Origin: Intrasporangium calvum
GTDB lineage: Bacteria > Actinomycetota > Actinomycetes > Actinomycetales > Dermatophilaceae
Length of the DNA: 64,000 nucleotides
Assembly (NCBI RefSeq): GCF_028446585.1
Contig: NZ_JAPFQL010000003.1
Coordinates: 62,001-126,000 of the forward strand
Direction: 5' to 3'
Shown here: piece after piece, positions 47,389-59,846 of the stretch
Numbering within the stretch: position 1 is the stretch's first letter
Layout: the number at the start of each line of letters is the position of its first letter
Program-made: the position numbers and the translations under genes
The notes under the pieces: generated by a model
The model's database searches: none
What the model was told of the DNA's origin: nothing
Seen by the model: only the letters and a program-made list of their open reading frames with translations

Positions 47389-48597
47389 TCAACACTTGCC
47401 CTTGTTGGCCTGGCACCACGCCTGGAACTCCGCGACGTTGGCCTGGTGCTCCTCGAACGTCACGGCGAACTTCGTCGTGCCCTTGGCCGGGTCCACGGTG
47501 ACGAAGTAGAGCCACGGACCGTCGGCCGGCTGGGCGGCCGCCTTGATGGCGCTCTCGCCGGGGTTGCCGATGGGCCCGGGCGGCAGGCCCTTGACCCGGT
47601 AGGTGTTGTAGGGGCTGTCGCTGGCCCGGTCCTTGTCCGTGGTGGTGATCCCGTGCTTGCCGATGGCGTAGTTGACGGTGGAGTCGAACTGCAGGGGCAT
47701 GTCCTCGGCCAGGCGGTTCTCGACGACGCGCGCCACCTTGGGACGGTCGGCCTCGAACCGGGCCTCCGCCTCGACGAGGCTGGCGACGACCATGGTCCGT
47801 TCCATCTGCTCGGGCGCCACGCCGAGCGCCTCGAGTCGCTTGGTCGTCTCGGCGACCATGCGCGCGAGGTGGTCCGCTGCCGTCGTGTCCGGCTCGAACT
47901 CGTAGCTGGCCGGGAAGAGGTAGCCCTCGACGTTGCCCTTGGCCGACGCGGGCAGTCCGAGTGCCTCCGCGTCCTTGGCGGCGCGCTCGTACTCTGCCAC
48001 CGGGATCCCGGTGGCCTCGGACAGGATGGGGTAGATCTCCTTGGCCCACTTGCCCTCCGGGACGACGGCGCGGGTCACGATCCGGTTGGCGGGGTCGACG
48101 AGGACGGCCAGGGCGTCGGTGGCCTTCATCTGCTTCTGCATCTCGTAGACGCCCGGCTGGATGCCTGCACTCCTGGGCTCGTTCTTGGCGGCCTCGATGA
48201 AGGCCTTGGTCGACTTGACGACGTCCTCGTCCGCGAGGACCCGGGCGATGGCGGATCCACCCGCGCCCTGCTCCACGGTGATGCGCACCGTCCCGGACCC
48301 GGGGCCCGGATAGTCGTTGGACTCGAGGAACTCCGCCACCACGGGGCGCAGGTAGGTGTAGGCGATGGCGACTCCGCCGCCGACGACCGCGAGGGCGAGC
48401 ACGATGACGGCGAGCCGGCGCAGGACCGAGGGCTTGCCCTTGGAGCGACGACCACCACGGCGGGACTGTCGCAACGCGGCCAGCTCGGCCTCCCGCGCCT
48501 CGCGCCGGGTCAGCGGGCGCGACGCCGGCGACGGTGCGGCACCGGCTCGGGGCTCCTCCTCGTCACCGAAGATGGAGGTCTCGAGGTGGTCCTTCAT
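47389..48597 (-). CDS. mltG: Endolytic murein transglycosylase MltG
   Basis: 402 residues. A basic cytoplasmic N-terminus of about 70 residues precedes one transmembrane segment (LAVIVLALAVVGGGVAIAYTY) and a LysM-like then YceG domain outside. The catalytic Glu lies in VVASLVEAEARFEADRPKVA (usual ASIIEKEA), and later PYNTYRVKGLPPGPIGNPG is the family hallmark. It cuts nascent glycan strands and sets their length. It overlaps ruvX by four bases, the usual ruvX-mltG order. Confidence 0.93.
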   Translation of the reverse strand: MKDHLETSIFGDEEEPRAGAAPSPASRPLTRREAREAELAALRQSRRGGRRSKGKPSVLRRLAVIVLALAVVGGGVAIAYTYLRPVVAEFLESNDYPGPGSGTVRITVEQGAGGSAIARVLADEDVVKSTKAFIEAAKNEPRSAGIQPGVYEMQKQMKATDALAVLVDPANRIVTRAVVPEGKWAKEIYPILSEATGIPVAEYERAAKDAEALGLPASAKGNVEGYLFPASYEFEPDTTAADHLARMVAETTKRLEALGVAPEQMERTMVVASLVEAEARFEADRPKVARVVENRLAEDMPLQFDSTVNYAIGKHGITTTDKDRASDSPYNTYRVKGLPPGPIGNPGESAIKAAAQPADGPWLYFVTVDPAKGTTKFAVTFEEHQANVAEFQAWCQANKGKC

Positions 48598-49091
48598 CGA
48601 CGGCGTTCCTTCTTCCGTGGTTTGCCGAGCGAGACGATCTCACCCGCAGGTCTTCCTGTTGATGCCTCGGTGTCGAGCGCGGACTGCAGGATGAGCACCG
48701 CGGCGGCCTGGTCGACCACTGACCGTTGCCCCCGGCCGGGCACTCCGCTCTCGCGTAGTCTCTGGTGCGCCGTGACGGTGGTCAAGCGTTCGTCGACGAG
48801 GCGCACGGCCACCGGGGAAACCAGCGCGGCCAACCGGGCAGCGTAGTCGCGCGCCCCCTTGGCGGCCTCGCCCTCGGCACCGGACAGGAGCCGCGGGAGA
48901 CCGACGACGATCTCGAGGGCTGCGCGCTCCGCGACCAGTCCCGCGATGGTCTCGAGGTCGGCGGAGCCGCCCAGGTCACGGGCGAGCGTCTCCACGGGAT
49001 GCGCGAACGTGCCCGAGGGGTCGGAGGCGGCGACACCGACGCGGGCGTTGCCCACGTCGATGCCGATCCGCACCCCGGGTCGGGCCGGCAC
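48594..49091 (-). CDS. ruvX: RuvX/YqgF-type Holliday-junction resolvase-like RNase
   Basis: 165 residues. The RNase H-like core is seen as RIGIDVGNARVGVAASD, with VVGLPRLLSG, AVRLVDERLTTVTAHQRLRE and VDQAAAVLILQSALD carrying the acidic metal residues. Family members process 16S rRNA 5' ends and can resolve Holliday junctions in vitro. It is two bases after alaS and overlaps mltG. Confidence 0.93.
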   Translation of the reverse strand: MPARPGVRIGIDVGNARVGVAASDPSGTFAHPVETLARDLGGSADLETIAGLVAERAALEIVVGLPRLLSGAEGEAAKGARDYAARLAALVSPVAVRLVDERLTTVTAHQRLRESGVPGRGQRSVVDQAAAVLILQSALDTEASTGRPAGEIVSLGKPRKKERRR

Positions 49092-49093
49092 CG

Positions 49094-51766
<2,673 letters not shown>

Positions 51767-51990
51767 GGTTCAGGTCCTTGCTGATGTGGGTGGGATGAGG
51801 TCGGGGCGGGGGCAACCGGGGCTCACGCGCGCGCGGCTGACCCCCGGGGAGCTCGGGCCCACCCGGCGACTCGCACACCCGTCCGGTGTCGTCGCACCGG
51901 TCCGGTCATCTCGCACACATCCATGACCTCTAACCCTAGCCGACCCACGCGGTGCCCGCCGAAAGCCGACGGAGCCGGGCGGCGGGAGCG

Positions 51991-52030
51991 AGCCCAGCGG
52001 CATACGACATCTGCCGTATGCCGCTGGGCT
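51991..52030. terminator. Perfect hairpin made of two inverted dispersed-repeat copies (11 and 12)
   Basis: AGCCCAGCGGCATACG (51991-52006) and CGTATGCCGCTGGGCT (52015-52030) are exact inverted copies separated by eight bases (ACATCTGC), giving a 16-bp perfect stem. The left copy continues outward with the CGCTC extension on its own strand. It lies 37 bases after the stop of the peptide-importer operon (minus strand) and about 225 bases before alaS, so it probably works as a terminator or 3' stabiliser. The 300-base gap 51767-52066 holds this hairpin and otherwise no gene. Confidence 0.7.
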
Positions 52031-52066
52031 GGGTGGGCGCGGACGCCCGCCCCGCGCCGAGCGGGG

Positions 52067-53122
52067 TCACCCGCGTCGGGTGGGCACCTCGCCGGTGGCC
52101 GCGCCGCGGACCTCCGGGAAGTGGCACGCGTGCAGGTGGGCCCCCGCGTCGGGCGTCGAGCCCGCGGGCCTCGGGGCGGCCTCGACGAGCGGAGGCTCCT
52201 GCCGGTAGCAGATCTCCCGCACCTTCCAGCAGCGCGTCCGGAACCGACAGCCGCTCGGCGGGTCGATCGGGCTGGGCACGTCCCCGACCAGGCGAATCCG
52301 CTCCCTCGGTGCGGCGCCGCGTGCGACGTTGATGTCGGGAGCCGCCGAGAGCAGGGCCTGGGTGTAGGGGTGACGGGGGGACGTGTAGATCTGCTGCCGG
52401 TCGCCGTACTCGACGATCTTGCCCAGATACATCACCGCGACGTCGTCACAGAAGTGCCGGACCACGCCCAGGTCGTGCGCGACGAGGACGAAGGCGAGAC
52501 CGAGCTCCGTGCGGAGCCCGGCGAGCAGGTTCATGACCTGCGCCTGGATGGACACGTCCAGGGCCGACACGGGCTCGTCGGCGATGATGAGCCGCGGCTC
52601 GACGGCCAGCGCGCGAGCGATCCCGATCCGCTGACGCTGCCCACCCGAGAACTCGGAAGGGTAACGGTTGGCATGCTCCGGCCCGAGGCCGACGAGCTCG
52701 AGCAGCTCGGCGACGCGCGCCTTCTCCCGACCGGCGTGCAGGCCGTGGACGCGCAACGGGGTCGTCAGGATCGAGCCGACCGTGTGGCGGGGGTTGAGCG
52801 AGCTGTACGGATCCTGGAAGACCATCTGGACATCCCTGCGGAACGCCCTCAGCTGCGACTCCGCCGCGTGGGTGATGTCGCGACCATCGAACTCGATCCG
52901 CCCGCCGGTCGGCTCGTCGAGCCGCGTGAGGAGCCGCGCGGCGGTCGACTTGCCACAGCCCGACTCGCCGACGATCCCGAGGGTCCGACCGGCCTGCACG
53001 GTCAGGTCGATCCCGTCGACGGCCTTGACGGTCGACCTGACCATCCGCAGCCCCTCAACGTGCCGGACCGGGAAGTGCCGCTCGAGACGGGTCGCCCTGA
53101 GCAGCGCGGATCCGGCCGTCAT
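52067..53122 (-). CDS. Peptide/nickel-type ABC importer ATPase, DppF-like
   Basis: 351 residues from the ATG at 53122, overlapping the upstream gene as ATGA. Walker A is [17 protein letters not shown], the signature is [16 protein letters not shown], and Walker B is [19 protein letters not shown]. The C-terminal oligopeptide-family cysteines [14 protein letters not shown] and LHACHF, which bind an iron-sulfur cluster in several members, are present. It powers the importer with the DppD-like partner. Last gene of the operon. Confidence 0.92.
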   Translation of the reverse strand: MTAGSALLRATRLERHFPVRHVEGLRMVRSTVKAVDGIDLTVQAGRTLGIVGESGCGKSTAARLLTRLDEPTGGRIEFDGRDITHAAESQLRAFRRDVQMVFQDPYSSLNPRHTVGSILTTPLRVHGLHAGREKARVAELLELVGLGPEHANRYPSEFSGGQRQRIGIARALAVEPRLIIADEPVSALDVSIQAQVMNLLAGLRTELGLAFVLVAHDLGVVRHFCDDVAVMYLGKIVEYGDRQQIYTSPRHPYTQALLSAAPDINVARGAAPRERIRLVGDVPSPIDPPSGCRFRTRCWKVREICYRQEPPLVEAAPRPAGSTPDAGAHLHACHFPEVRGAATGEVPTRRG

Positions 53123-54159
53123 CGCAGACCTCCTGCATCGATGGCCGTGACCGGATCCTCCAGGTGGCACCGCACGTGCCGGTGCGACTCGCCCGGAGCC
53201 GCTCGCCAGGCCGGGACCTCAGTCCGGCACGGAGCGCCCACCCGGTCGCTGAACACGCAGCGCGGATGGAACGCACACCCCGGCGGCGGGGCCAGGAGGC
53301 TGGGCGGGTTGCCGGGGATGGTGCGCAGCAGCCCGAGGTCCGCGGAGGGTGAGGGCAGCGACTGCAGGAGCGCCTCGGTGTAGGGGTGCGAGGGACGTCC
53401 GAGCACCTGCCTCGCGGGACCCTGCTCCACGGCCCGGCCGGCATACATGACGAGCAGGTCGTCGGCCGTCTCGGCGACGACCGCGAGGTCGTGCGTGATG
53501 AGGATGACCGCTGAGCCGAACTCACGACGGAGGTCTCCGAGCAGGTCCAGGATCTGCGCCTGGACCGTCACGTCGAGCGCCGTCGTCGGCTCGTCCGCGA
53601 TGAGCAGCCTCGGGTTGTTGACGAGCCCGAGCGCGATCATGGCCCGCTGGCGCATCCCGCCCGAGAACTCGTGCGGGAACTGGTTCGCCCTGCGGTGCGG
53701 GTTGGGGATCCCGACGCGGTCGAGCATCTCCACCGCGCGGCGCTGGGCCACGGCCTTGCTCACGGGGTGGTGGGCCCGATACGCCTCGGCGATCTGCCGG
53801 CCCACCTTGTGGAACGGGTGCAGGGCGCTGAGGGGGTCCTGGAAGACCATCGCGGCCGTCGTGCTGCGCAGTGCCTGCAGCATCCACTCCGGCGCGCCGA
53901 CGACCTCTTCCCCCTCGAGGCGGATGCTGCCGCTGATCCTCGTCCGCCGCGGGTCATGCAGCCCGAGGACCGCCATGCTGGCCACGGTCTTGCCCGAACC
54001 GGACTCACCGACGATCGCGAGCGTGCGGCCGAGACGCGCCTGGAAGCTGAGCCCCGAGACCGCCTGCAGGAGACCTTCGTCCGTGGGGAACGCGATGGAC
54101 AGGTCGGTGACGTCGAGCACCACGTCTGCGGGCGGGTCGACCCTGCCGTCGGGGATCAC
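53119..54159 (-). CDS. Peptide/nickel-type ABC importer ATPase, DppD-like
   Basis: 346 residues from a GTG at 54159 overlapping the permease stop as GTGA. Walker A is [20 protein letters not shown], the signature is [16 protein letters not shown], and Walker B is [18 protein letters not shown]. The C-terminal family cysteines are [17 protein letters not shown] and later VRCHL. The [13 protein letters not shown] form is typical of DppD/OppD. It is the second ATPase of the importer. Confidence 0.92.
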   Translation of the reverse strand: MIPDGRVDPPADVVLDVTDLSIAFPTDEGLLQAVSGLSFQARLGRTLAIVGESGSGKTVASMAVLGLHDPRRTRISGSIRLEGEEVVGAPEWMLQALRSTTAAMVFQDPLSALHPFHKVGRQIAEAYRAHHPVSKAVAQRRAVEMLDRVGIPNPHRRANQFPHEFSGGMRQRAMIALGLVNNPRLLIADEPTTALDVTVQAQILDLLGDLRREFGSAVILITHDLAVVAETADDLLVMYAGRAVEQGPARQVLGRPSHPYTEALLQSLPSPSADLGLLRTIPGNPPSLLAPPPGCAFHPRCVFSDRVGAPCRTEVPAWRAAPGESHRHVRCHLEDPVTAIDAGGLR

Positions 54160-55142
54160 GACAGCCTCACTCGCGGGTCGACGAACGAGTAGGCGATGTC
54201 GACGACGAGGTTGAGCGTCACGACGAGGACCGCCGTCACCAGAACCGTCCCCATGATGACCGGCAGGTCGTCACGCGCCAGCGCGTCGATGGAGAGCTTG
54301 CCGATGCCGTCGATCTCGAAGATCTTCTCGGTCACGAGAGTCCCCGAGAGGAGCGCCGCCACGTCGAGGCCGAGGATCGTGACGACCGGGCCGATGGCGG
54401 CCCGCAGGGCGTGCGAGCGGACCACGGTCACCTCGTCGAGACCCTTGGACCGTGCAGTTCGCACGTAGTCGGTGGCGAGGGTCTCGATCATCGCGCTCCG
54501 CGTGTAGCGTGCGTAGCCGGCCGAGTAGACCAGGCCGAGCAGCAGGCACGGCGCGATGAGACCTGCCAGGAACCCGGGCAGTCCGTCCGAGAGCGGCATC
54601 GCCTGCGGCAGGATCCCGTGGATCCGGGTCGCGTAGAGGGCGAAGACGAGGGCGACCACGTAGTACGGGATCGCCCCGAAGACCTGCGAGCCACCGATGA
54701 GCAGGCGGTCCAGCGCACTGCCTCGAGCTCGCGCCGTGATGACACCGACCGTCAGCCCGACGGCGAGGAGGACGACGACGGTGCCGAGGGCCAGCAGCAC
54801 GGTGGCCGGGAAGCGGGAGAAGATCTCCTCCGACACGGGGCGCTTCGTGAGGAACGACATCCCCAGGCAGGGCGCACTGCAGTGGACGACGTCCCCGGCG
54901 AACTCGAAGTCACGGCCGACGAAGAGGCCACCGAAGTACTCGGTGAACTGAGCGGCGAGCGGTCGGTCGAGCCCGAGGTTCTCCCGGATCTCGGTGAGAC
55001 GCTCCGGCGAGCACCGCTGCTCTGGGCACATCGCCTGCGCGGGGTCGGCCGGGCCGGCGAAGAAGAGGAGGAACGATGCGACGAGCGTGGCCAACAGGAC
55101 GGTCAGTCCCAGGCCAACGCGTCGCAGGACGTACGTGAGCAC
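54156..55142 (-). CDS. Peptide/nickel-type ABC importer permease, DppB-like
   Basis: 328 residues with about six transmembrane segments. It begins MLTYVLRRVGLGLTVLLATLV, typical for the B permeases. LTEIRENLGLDRPLAAQFTEYFGG and a C-terminal FPATVLLALGTVVVLLAVGLTVGV follow, and the EAA-like loop RTARSKGLDEVTVVRSHALR contacts the ATPases. An unusually hydrophilic insertion of CPEQRCSPE and CSAPC cysteines lies in the first outer loop; this resembles other actinobacterial members. It forms the channel with the DppC-like gene located upstream in the operon. Confidence 0.92.
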   Translation of the reverse strand: MLTYVLRRVGLGLTVLLATLVASFLLFFAGPADPAQAMCPEQRCSPERLTEIRENLGLDRPLAAQFTEYFGGLFVGRDFEFAGDVVHCSAPCLGMSFLTKRPVSEEIFSRFPATVLLALGTVVVLLAVGLTVGVITARARGSALDRLLIGGSQVFGAIPYYVVALVFALYATRIHGILPQAMPLSDGLPGFLAGLIAPCLLLGLVYSAGYARYTRSAMIETLATDYVRTARSKGLDEVTVVRSHALRAAIGPVVTILGLDVAALLSGTLVTEKIFEIDGIGKLSIDALARDDLPVIMGTVLVTAVLVVTLNLVVDIAYSFVDPRVRLS

Positions 55143-55249
55143 GAACTACCTTCCGTGGTCGACGGGTGGGGGCCGAAGGGTGGGTGCCGAGAGGTGGGGG
55201 CCGAAGGGTCGCTCCGCCCCCACCCGGGGGTGGGCTGGGTGGGGCAGCC
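55143..55249 (-). other. G-rich repeated spacer between importer binding protein and permease
   Basis: On the plus strand this 107-base gap holds three copies of a GTGGGGGCCGAAGGG-like unit, then a hairpin CCCACC-cggg-GGTGGG at 55219-55234 just after the binding-protein stop. Such a hairpin could raise binding-protein mRNA relative to the downstream permease. Confidence 0.5.
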
Positions 55250-57010
55250 CTACGGCTCGATCCAGATCTGGGTCATGATCGGCAGGCCGTGGTGCATGTC
55301 GTTGACGACGTTGCGCACCTTCGAGCCGAAGACGGCGTTGCCCTTGCTGTACTGGTAAGGGATCGCCGGGAGGTAGTTCTCGAAGAGCCACCTGTCGAAC
55401 TTCCCCCACTCGGGGCCCTGGTCGGCGATCGGGAGCTCCTGGATCCGGCTGATCTCCTGGTCGATCTTCTCCTCGGAGATGTTGCCCCAGGACGTCGCGC
55501 CCTGCGAGACGGCGTTGGAGGACACCATGGGCGGGAAGATCGAGTCCGCGGAGGGCCAGTCGTAGCACCAACCGGCCGGGCTCTGGAGCATGTTCACCGG
55601 GGCGTCGAGGGTGCCCGCGAGCTGGCGGCGTTCCTTCGCCGGGACGCCCTTGTCGACGACCCGGAAGCCGGCCAGCTCCAGCTTCTGCTTGCGCACCTGG
55701 TTGACGCGCTCGGCGACCGCGGAGTCGTTCTCGTAGTAGTAGCTCAGCTCGAACGGCTTGTCCGGGCCGTAGCCGAGGTCCGCGAGCATCTTGCGGGCCT
55801 TCTCCGCGTCGCCGTCGCCGGTGCCGTCGAAGCCGTCGACGCCCTGGTAGTCGACCCACCCGGGCACCTGGGGCGGGACGAACGTCGTTCCCGGCAGGTA
55901 CGCGTGCGTCGACTGGCCCCCTGCCTTGCGCACCGAGTCGAACGGGTAGGCCACGGCGATGGCCTTGCGGACCTCGAGGGGGATCTTCCGCGTGTCGAGG
56001 TTGAGCGTGTAGACACAAGAAGAGGGCCCCTCGACGAACTGGCCCTTCTTGGCCCCCTCGACCTGCTCCACCAGGGAGGAGTCGATGGGGCTCCAGTTGA
56101 GCGAGGTCGCATCCACACCGTTGCTCGAGAGGATGGCGGTCTGTGCCTTGACGTCCTCGACGCCGAACTTGAAGTGGTAGCCGTCCAGGTAGTCGTTGCG
56201 GGCCGGGTCCGTGGCCGGCTTCCACTCGGGGTTCCGGTCGAGGACGAGCTCCGAGCCGGGGGTGTACGTCTTGAACTTGTAGGGCCCGGTCGCGAGCGGG
56301 TGCAGGGTGTAGTCCTTCTTCTTGTCCTTCTCCTGCGGGATCGGGGAGAACTGCGGGTAGGCGGCGAAGTAGGGCAGCGACTCGAACCGCTTCTCGAGGT
56401 GGATGACGACGGTCTTGTCGTCCCGGGCCTCGACGCCCTTCCACTTCGGGTCGCCCTGGTAGGGGCCCTCGTAGTTGCTGCCGTCCTTGAAGAACTCCCG
56501 CTGGTACGTGGGCGCGTTCTGGGCGAGGTCCTTGTCGAAGGAGCGCTTGAGCGCGAAGACGACGTCGTGGGCCGTGACCGGTGAGCCGTCCTCGTAGGTG
56601 ATGCCGTCCTTGAGGGTGAAGGTCCAGGTCAGGCCGTCCTCCGACACCTGACCGAGGTCCGTGGCGAGATCCGGCACCAGGACCGACTGCCCGTCGCGGT
56701 GCGCGTAGGCGGTCAGCGCCCGGTGGGTCAGGCCGAGGATCGTCAGGGTGTCATTGAAGTACTGATCGCTCGGGTCGAAGTTCGCCGGGGTCGAGAAGTA
56801 GGGAACGGTGAGGACGCCACCGCGCTTGGCGCCGGGGACGTCGGGCGCCGGACCCGTGGCGTCGGGGAACATTCCCGACGTCGCGGTGGCGATCGACGAC
56901 TTGTCGAACTTCGCCACCTCCGTCGACTCCGTCGGGGTGGGCGCCCCGCACGCCGTGATGAATCCGAGCGATACGGCGGCTCCTGCGGCCAGGACTCTGG
57001 TCCAGCGCAT
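55250..57010 (-). CDS. Peptide/nickel-type ABC importer substrate-binding lipoprotein, DppA-like
   Basis: 586 residues from ATG at 57010 with AGGGAG seven bases upstream; a GTG at 57031 is less likely. A lipoprotein signal is plain: MRWTRVLAAGAAVSLGFITAC, with the lipobox ending in Cys. Family 5 binding-protein segments follow: GVLTVPYFSTPANFDPSD, LGLTHRALTAYAHRDGQ and WTFTLKDGITYEDGSPVTAHD. It captures peptides or related solutes outside the membrane. Its place between the two permease genes is unusual for the family. Confidence 0.93.
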   Translation of the reverse strand: MRWTRVLAAGAAVSLGFITACGAPTPTESTEVAKFDKSSIATATSGMFPDATGPAPDVPGAKRGGVLTVPYFSTPANFDPSDQYFNDTLTILGLTHRALTAYAHRDGQSVLVPDLATDLGQVSEDGLTWTFTLKDGITYEDGSPVTAHDVVFALKRSFDKDLAQNAPTYQREFFKDGSNYEGPYQGDPKWKGVEARDDKTVVIHLEKRFESLPYFAAYPQFSPIPQEKDKKKDYTLHPLATGPYKFKTYTPGSELVLDRNPEWKPATDPARNDYLDGYHFKFGVEDVKAQTAILSSNGVDATSLNWSPIDSSLVEQVEGAKKGQFVEGPSSCVYTLNLDTRKIPLEVRKAIAVAYPFDSVRKAGGQSTHAYLPGTTFVPPQVPGWVDYQGVDGFDGTGDGDAEKARKMLADLGYGPDKPFELSYYYENDSAVAERVNQVRKQKLELAGFRVVDKGVPAKERRQLAGTLDAPVNMLQSPAGWCYDWPSADSIFPPMVSSNAVSQGATSWGNISEEKIDQEISRIQELPIADQGPEWGKFDRWLFENYLPAIPYQYSKGNAVFGSKVRNVVNDMHHGLPIMTQIWIEP

Positions 57011-57131
57011 TGATGGCTCCCTTGCGTTCACGTCCGGCGCCGTGCCGGTGAATGGTGTGGTGGGTCGAGGGGTGGGGGCGAGGGGTGGGCGCGGATGTGG
57101 TGGACCGTCTCCGCGCCGGTGGTGCAGTCGG

Positions 57132-58178
57132 CTAGCACCGCGTCGTGGGGTCGAAGGCGTCCCGGATGGAGTCGCCGAGGAGGGTGAGAGCGAGGACCAG
57201 GGCGGAGATGCTGAGCACGGGGGGCCAGAGCCACAGCGGGTAGCTCCGGAAGGAGTTCTGCGCGTCAGCGATCGTCCTGCCCCACGTGGCCGTCGGTTCG
57301 ACGAGACCGGCCCCCAGGAACGTCAGCGTCGCCTCGGCCGTGATGAAGGCGGGGACGGCGATGGACGCCGAGACGATGATCGGGCCGACGAGGTTGGGCA
57401 GGATCTCCCTCGAGAGGATCTGCCGCGTCGGGACCCCGATGGCCCGGGCTGCCTGGACGAACTCACGCTCGCGCAGGCTCACGACCTCACCACGCACGAG
57501 CCGCGCCAGGGCCATCCACCCGAACGTCACGAGGACGGCCATCACGATCCAGAACCGGATGGTCGAGGTCTGCTCGGCGGTGAGCGACCCGCGTTCGCCG
57601 AATCGAAGCTCCACGATCGGCACGACGGCGACGATGAGCAGGAGCAGGGGCAGGCTGAGGAAGAAGTCGGTCACCCACGAGATGGCCCGGTCGACCGCCC
57701 CGCCGAGGTAGCCAGCGAGCAGACCGAACGTCACACCGAGGACGGTCGAGAGGGCAGCCGCCGCGAAGCCGATGACGAGGGAGGGGCGCGCGCCGTAGGC
57801 CCAGCGTGCGAAGAGGTCCCGCCCGAGCCCCTTCTCGATGCCGAGCCAGTGGGCCGAGCTCATGCCCTCCGAGGGGAAGCCGTTGAGGTCAAGCAGCTCT
57901 GTGTGGGTGGTGTATGGGTCGGCCCTCGTGCCCGTGACCGGGTCGACGGACTGCAGACTGGTGAGCAGTGGGGCGAAGAGCGCGACGAGGACGAAGAAGA
58001 GGATGACCCCCGCGCAGACGATGGCCACCTTGTCCCGCCGCAGCCGATCCCAGGCGACCTGGCCGGGTGACCGCCCGGACCGACCGGTCGGCGGGGCGAG
58101 CGGAGAGTCGTCGCGGAAGCGGGCCGGCGCCCCCACAGAGGTCTGGGTCAAGGCGTCGGTGGCGCCCGGACTGCTCAA
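57132..58178 (-). CDS. Peptide/nickel-type ABC importer permease, DppC-like
   Basis: 348 residues if started at the TTG at 58178, which has GGAG nine bases upstream; the frame is open to 58343 and no ATG or GTG fits, so the start is uncertain. An N-terminal disordered tail of about 50 residues precedes WDRLRRDKVAIVCAGVILFFVL. LGIEKGLGRDLFARWAYGARPSL is the C-permease hallmark, and the EAA loop is QAARAIGVPTRQILSREILPN. First gene of the importer operon. A long unexplained leader (58179-58427) lies upstream. Confidence 0.88.
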   Translation of the reverse strand: MSSPGATDALTQTSVGAPARFRDDSPLAPPTGRSGRSPGQVAWDRLRRDKVAIVCAGVILFFVLVALFAPLLTSLQSVDPVTGTRADPYTTHTELLDLNGFPSEGMSSAHWLGIEKGLGRDLFARWAYGARPSLVIGFAAAALSTVLGVTFGLLAGYLGGAVDRAISWVTDFFLSLPLLLLIVAVVPIVELRFGERGSLTAEQTSTIRFWIVMAVLVTFGWMALARLVRGEVVSLREREFVQAARAIGVPTRQILSREILPNLVGPIIVSASIAVPAFITAEATLTFLGAGLVEPTATWGRTIADAQNSFRSYPLWLWPPVLSISALVLALTLLGDSIRDAFDPTTRC

Positions 58179-58427
58179 GGGGCTGCTCTCCGTCCTGGGG
58201 TGTGAAGGGGATGGAACGACGTGCTGCGTGGGAGGGCCGGCTGGACATGCCGGACCAGTGGCACTGCACAACGGGGTGGAGCATGGAGGGCCGCCCGTCG
58301 CGGAGCCGACGGTGACTCTGCCACAGAGCAGTGCCCCGGTCACGGGTTGCGACGGTCACGAATCACAAATCGTTACCCTGGAGGGCTGCTCGGCTGCAGA
58401 ATGTCTTGCCCGGGACCGGACGGCGGC
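58179..58427. other. rarA-importer gap; presumed importer promoter region
   Basis: 249 bases between rarA and the importer permease. No further gene is seen. A relatively AT-rich island near 58361-58378 (cacaaatcgtta) is a likely promoter place on the minus strand, but I could not align a clear -35/-10 pair. Confidence 0.35.
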
Positions 58428-59828
58428 TCAGGTCTCCCGTCGCGGGGGCTTGCCCAGCCGGTCCCGCAACCACTCCAGGCGAGCCCGCAGGCGCTCCTCG
58501 AAGCCGCGGTCGGTCGGCAGGTAGTAGTCGGTCCGGCCCTGGAGGTCATCGGGCAGGTACTGCTGCCGCGCGACGCCATCCGGCTGGTCATGAGCGTAGA
58601 CGTAGCCGTCCCCGTGCCCGAGCCGTTCCGCGCCGGCGTACCCGCTGCCCCTCAGGTGGGTCGGCACCGCCCCGCCACGGCCGGCTCGGACGTCGGCGAT
58701 GGCGGCGTTGATCGCGGCATAGGCAGCATTGGACTTGGGTGCCAGCGCGTTGTGCACCACGGCCTGGGCGAGGATGATCCGCGCCTCGGGCATCCCGATC
58801 TGGGCCACCGCATGCATCGCGGCGACGGCCGTCTGGAGCGCGGTCGGGTCGGCCATGCCGACGTCCTCGCTCGCCGCGATCACGATCCGGCGGGCGATGA
58901 AGCGGGGGTCCTCGCCGGCCTCGAGCATGCGGGCCAGATAGTGCAGGGCCGCATCGACGTCGCTGCCGCGCATGGACTTGATCAACGCGCTCGCCACGTC
59001 GTAGTGCTGGTCGCCGGCCCGGTCGTAGCGCACAGCCGCATGCGCGATGGCCTGTTCGACGTGTGCCAGCCGGATCGCGACGGGGTCCTCGTCGGTCCGT
59101 CCTGCCGGCTCCGCGTCGAGGGCCACGCCGGCGGCGGCCTCCAACGAGGTGAGGGCCCGGCGCGCGTCGCCACCGGAGGTGCGCACCAGGTGCTCCATGG
59201 CGTCGTCGTCGATCGTGTGTGCCCCGGCGAACCCGCGCTCGTCGAGCAGGGCCGACCGCACCACGTCGCGGACGTCCTCGTCCGACAGGGAGCCCAGGGT
59301 GATGAGCACGGACCGGGACAACAGCGGCGCGATGACGCTGAAGGAGGGGTTCTCGGTGGTCGCGGCGACCAGGATGACGGTGCGGTTCTCGACCCCGGGC
59401 AGGAGGGCATCCTGCTGCGCCTTGGTGAACCGATGGATCTCATCGAGAAACAGGACGGTCTGCCGGCCGTAGAGGTCCCGCTCGCGCACCGCCGTCTCCA
59501 TGACCGCGCGCACGTCCTTGACGCCGGCGGTGACCGCTGACAGCTCCACGAAACGCCGGTCCGCGGCCGTGGCGACCAGATGGGCGAGGGTGGTCTTGCC
59601 GGTGCCCGGGGGGCCCCAGATGATCGCCGACAGCGGGCCGGCCGCTCCCCCACTGCCCTCGATGAGGCGTCGCAGCGGGCTGCCCGGCCGGAGCACCGCG
59701 CCTTGCCCTCGCACCTCGTCGAGCGAGCGCGGGCGCATGCGGACCGCGAGCGGAGCACCGCCGGCCGAGAGCGGCCGGTCGTCCCGCTCCGCCGCTGTGG
59801 CGGCACCGAAGAGGTCGTCCGAGGTCAC
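58428..59828 (-). CDS. rarA: Replication-associated recombination ATPase RarA (MgsA)
   Basis: 466 residues from a GTG at 59828. An AAA+ clamp-loader-like protein: Walker [21 protein letters not shown], Walker [21 protein letters not shown], sensor [20 protein letters not shown]. The C-terminal domain (about 290-466) includes the helical tetramerisation region [20 protein letters not shown]. It acts at stalled replication forks. It is divergent from the MMPL gene with 18 bases between start codons. Confidence 0.94.
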   Translation of the reverse strand: MTSDDLFGAATAAERDDRPLSAGGAPLAVRMRPRSLDEVRGQGAVLRPGSPLRRLIEGSGGAAGPLSAIIWGPPGTGKTTLAHLVATAADRRFVELSAVTAGVKDVRAVMETAVRERDLYGRQTVLFLDEIHRFTKAQQDALLPGVENRTVILVAATTENPSFSVIAPLLSRSVLITLGSLSDEDVRDVVRSALLDERGFAGAHTIDDDAMEHLVRTSGGDARRALTSLEAAAGVALDAEPAGRTDEDPVAIRLAHVEQAIAHAAVRYDRAGDQHYDVASALIKSMRGSDVDAALHYLARMLEAGEDPRFIARRIVIAASEDVGMADPTALQTAVAAMHAVAQIGMPEARIILAQAVVHNALAPKSNAAYAAINAAIADVRAGRGGAVPTHLRGSGYAGAERLGHGDGYVYAHDQPDGVARQQYLPDDLQGRTDYYLPTDRGFEERLRARLEWLRDRLGKPPRRET

Positions 59829-59846
59829 TGTGGAAGGCTATCTGGC

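Noticed and set aside
53438-53448. Another partial match (CCGGCATACATG) in the DppD-like gene
   Set aside because: Only seven core bases match; expected by chance.
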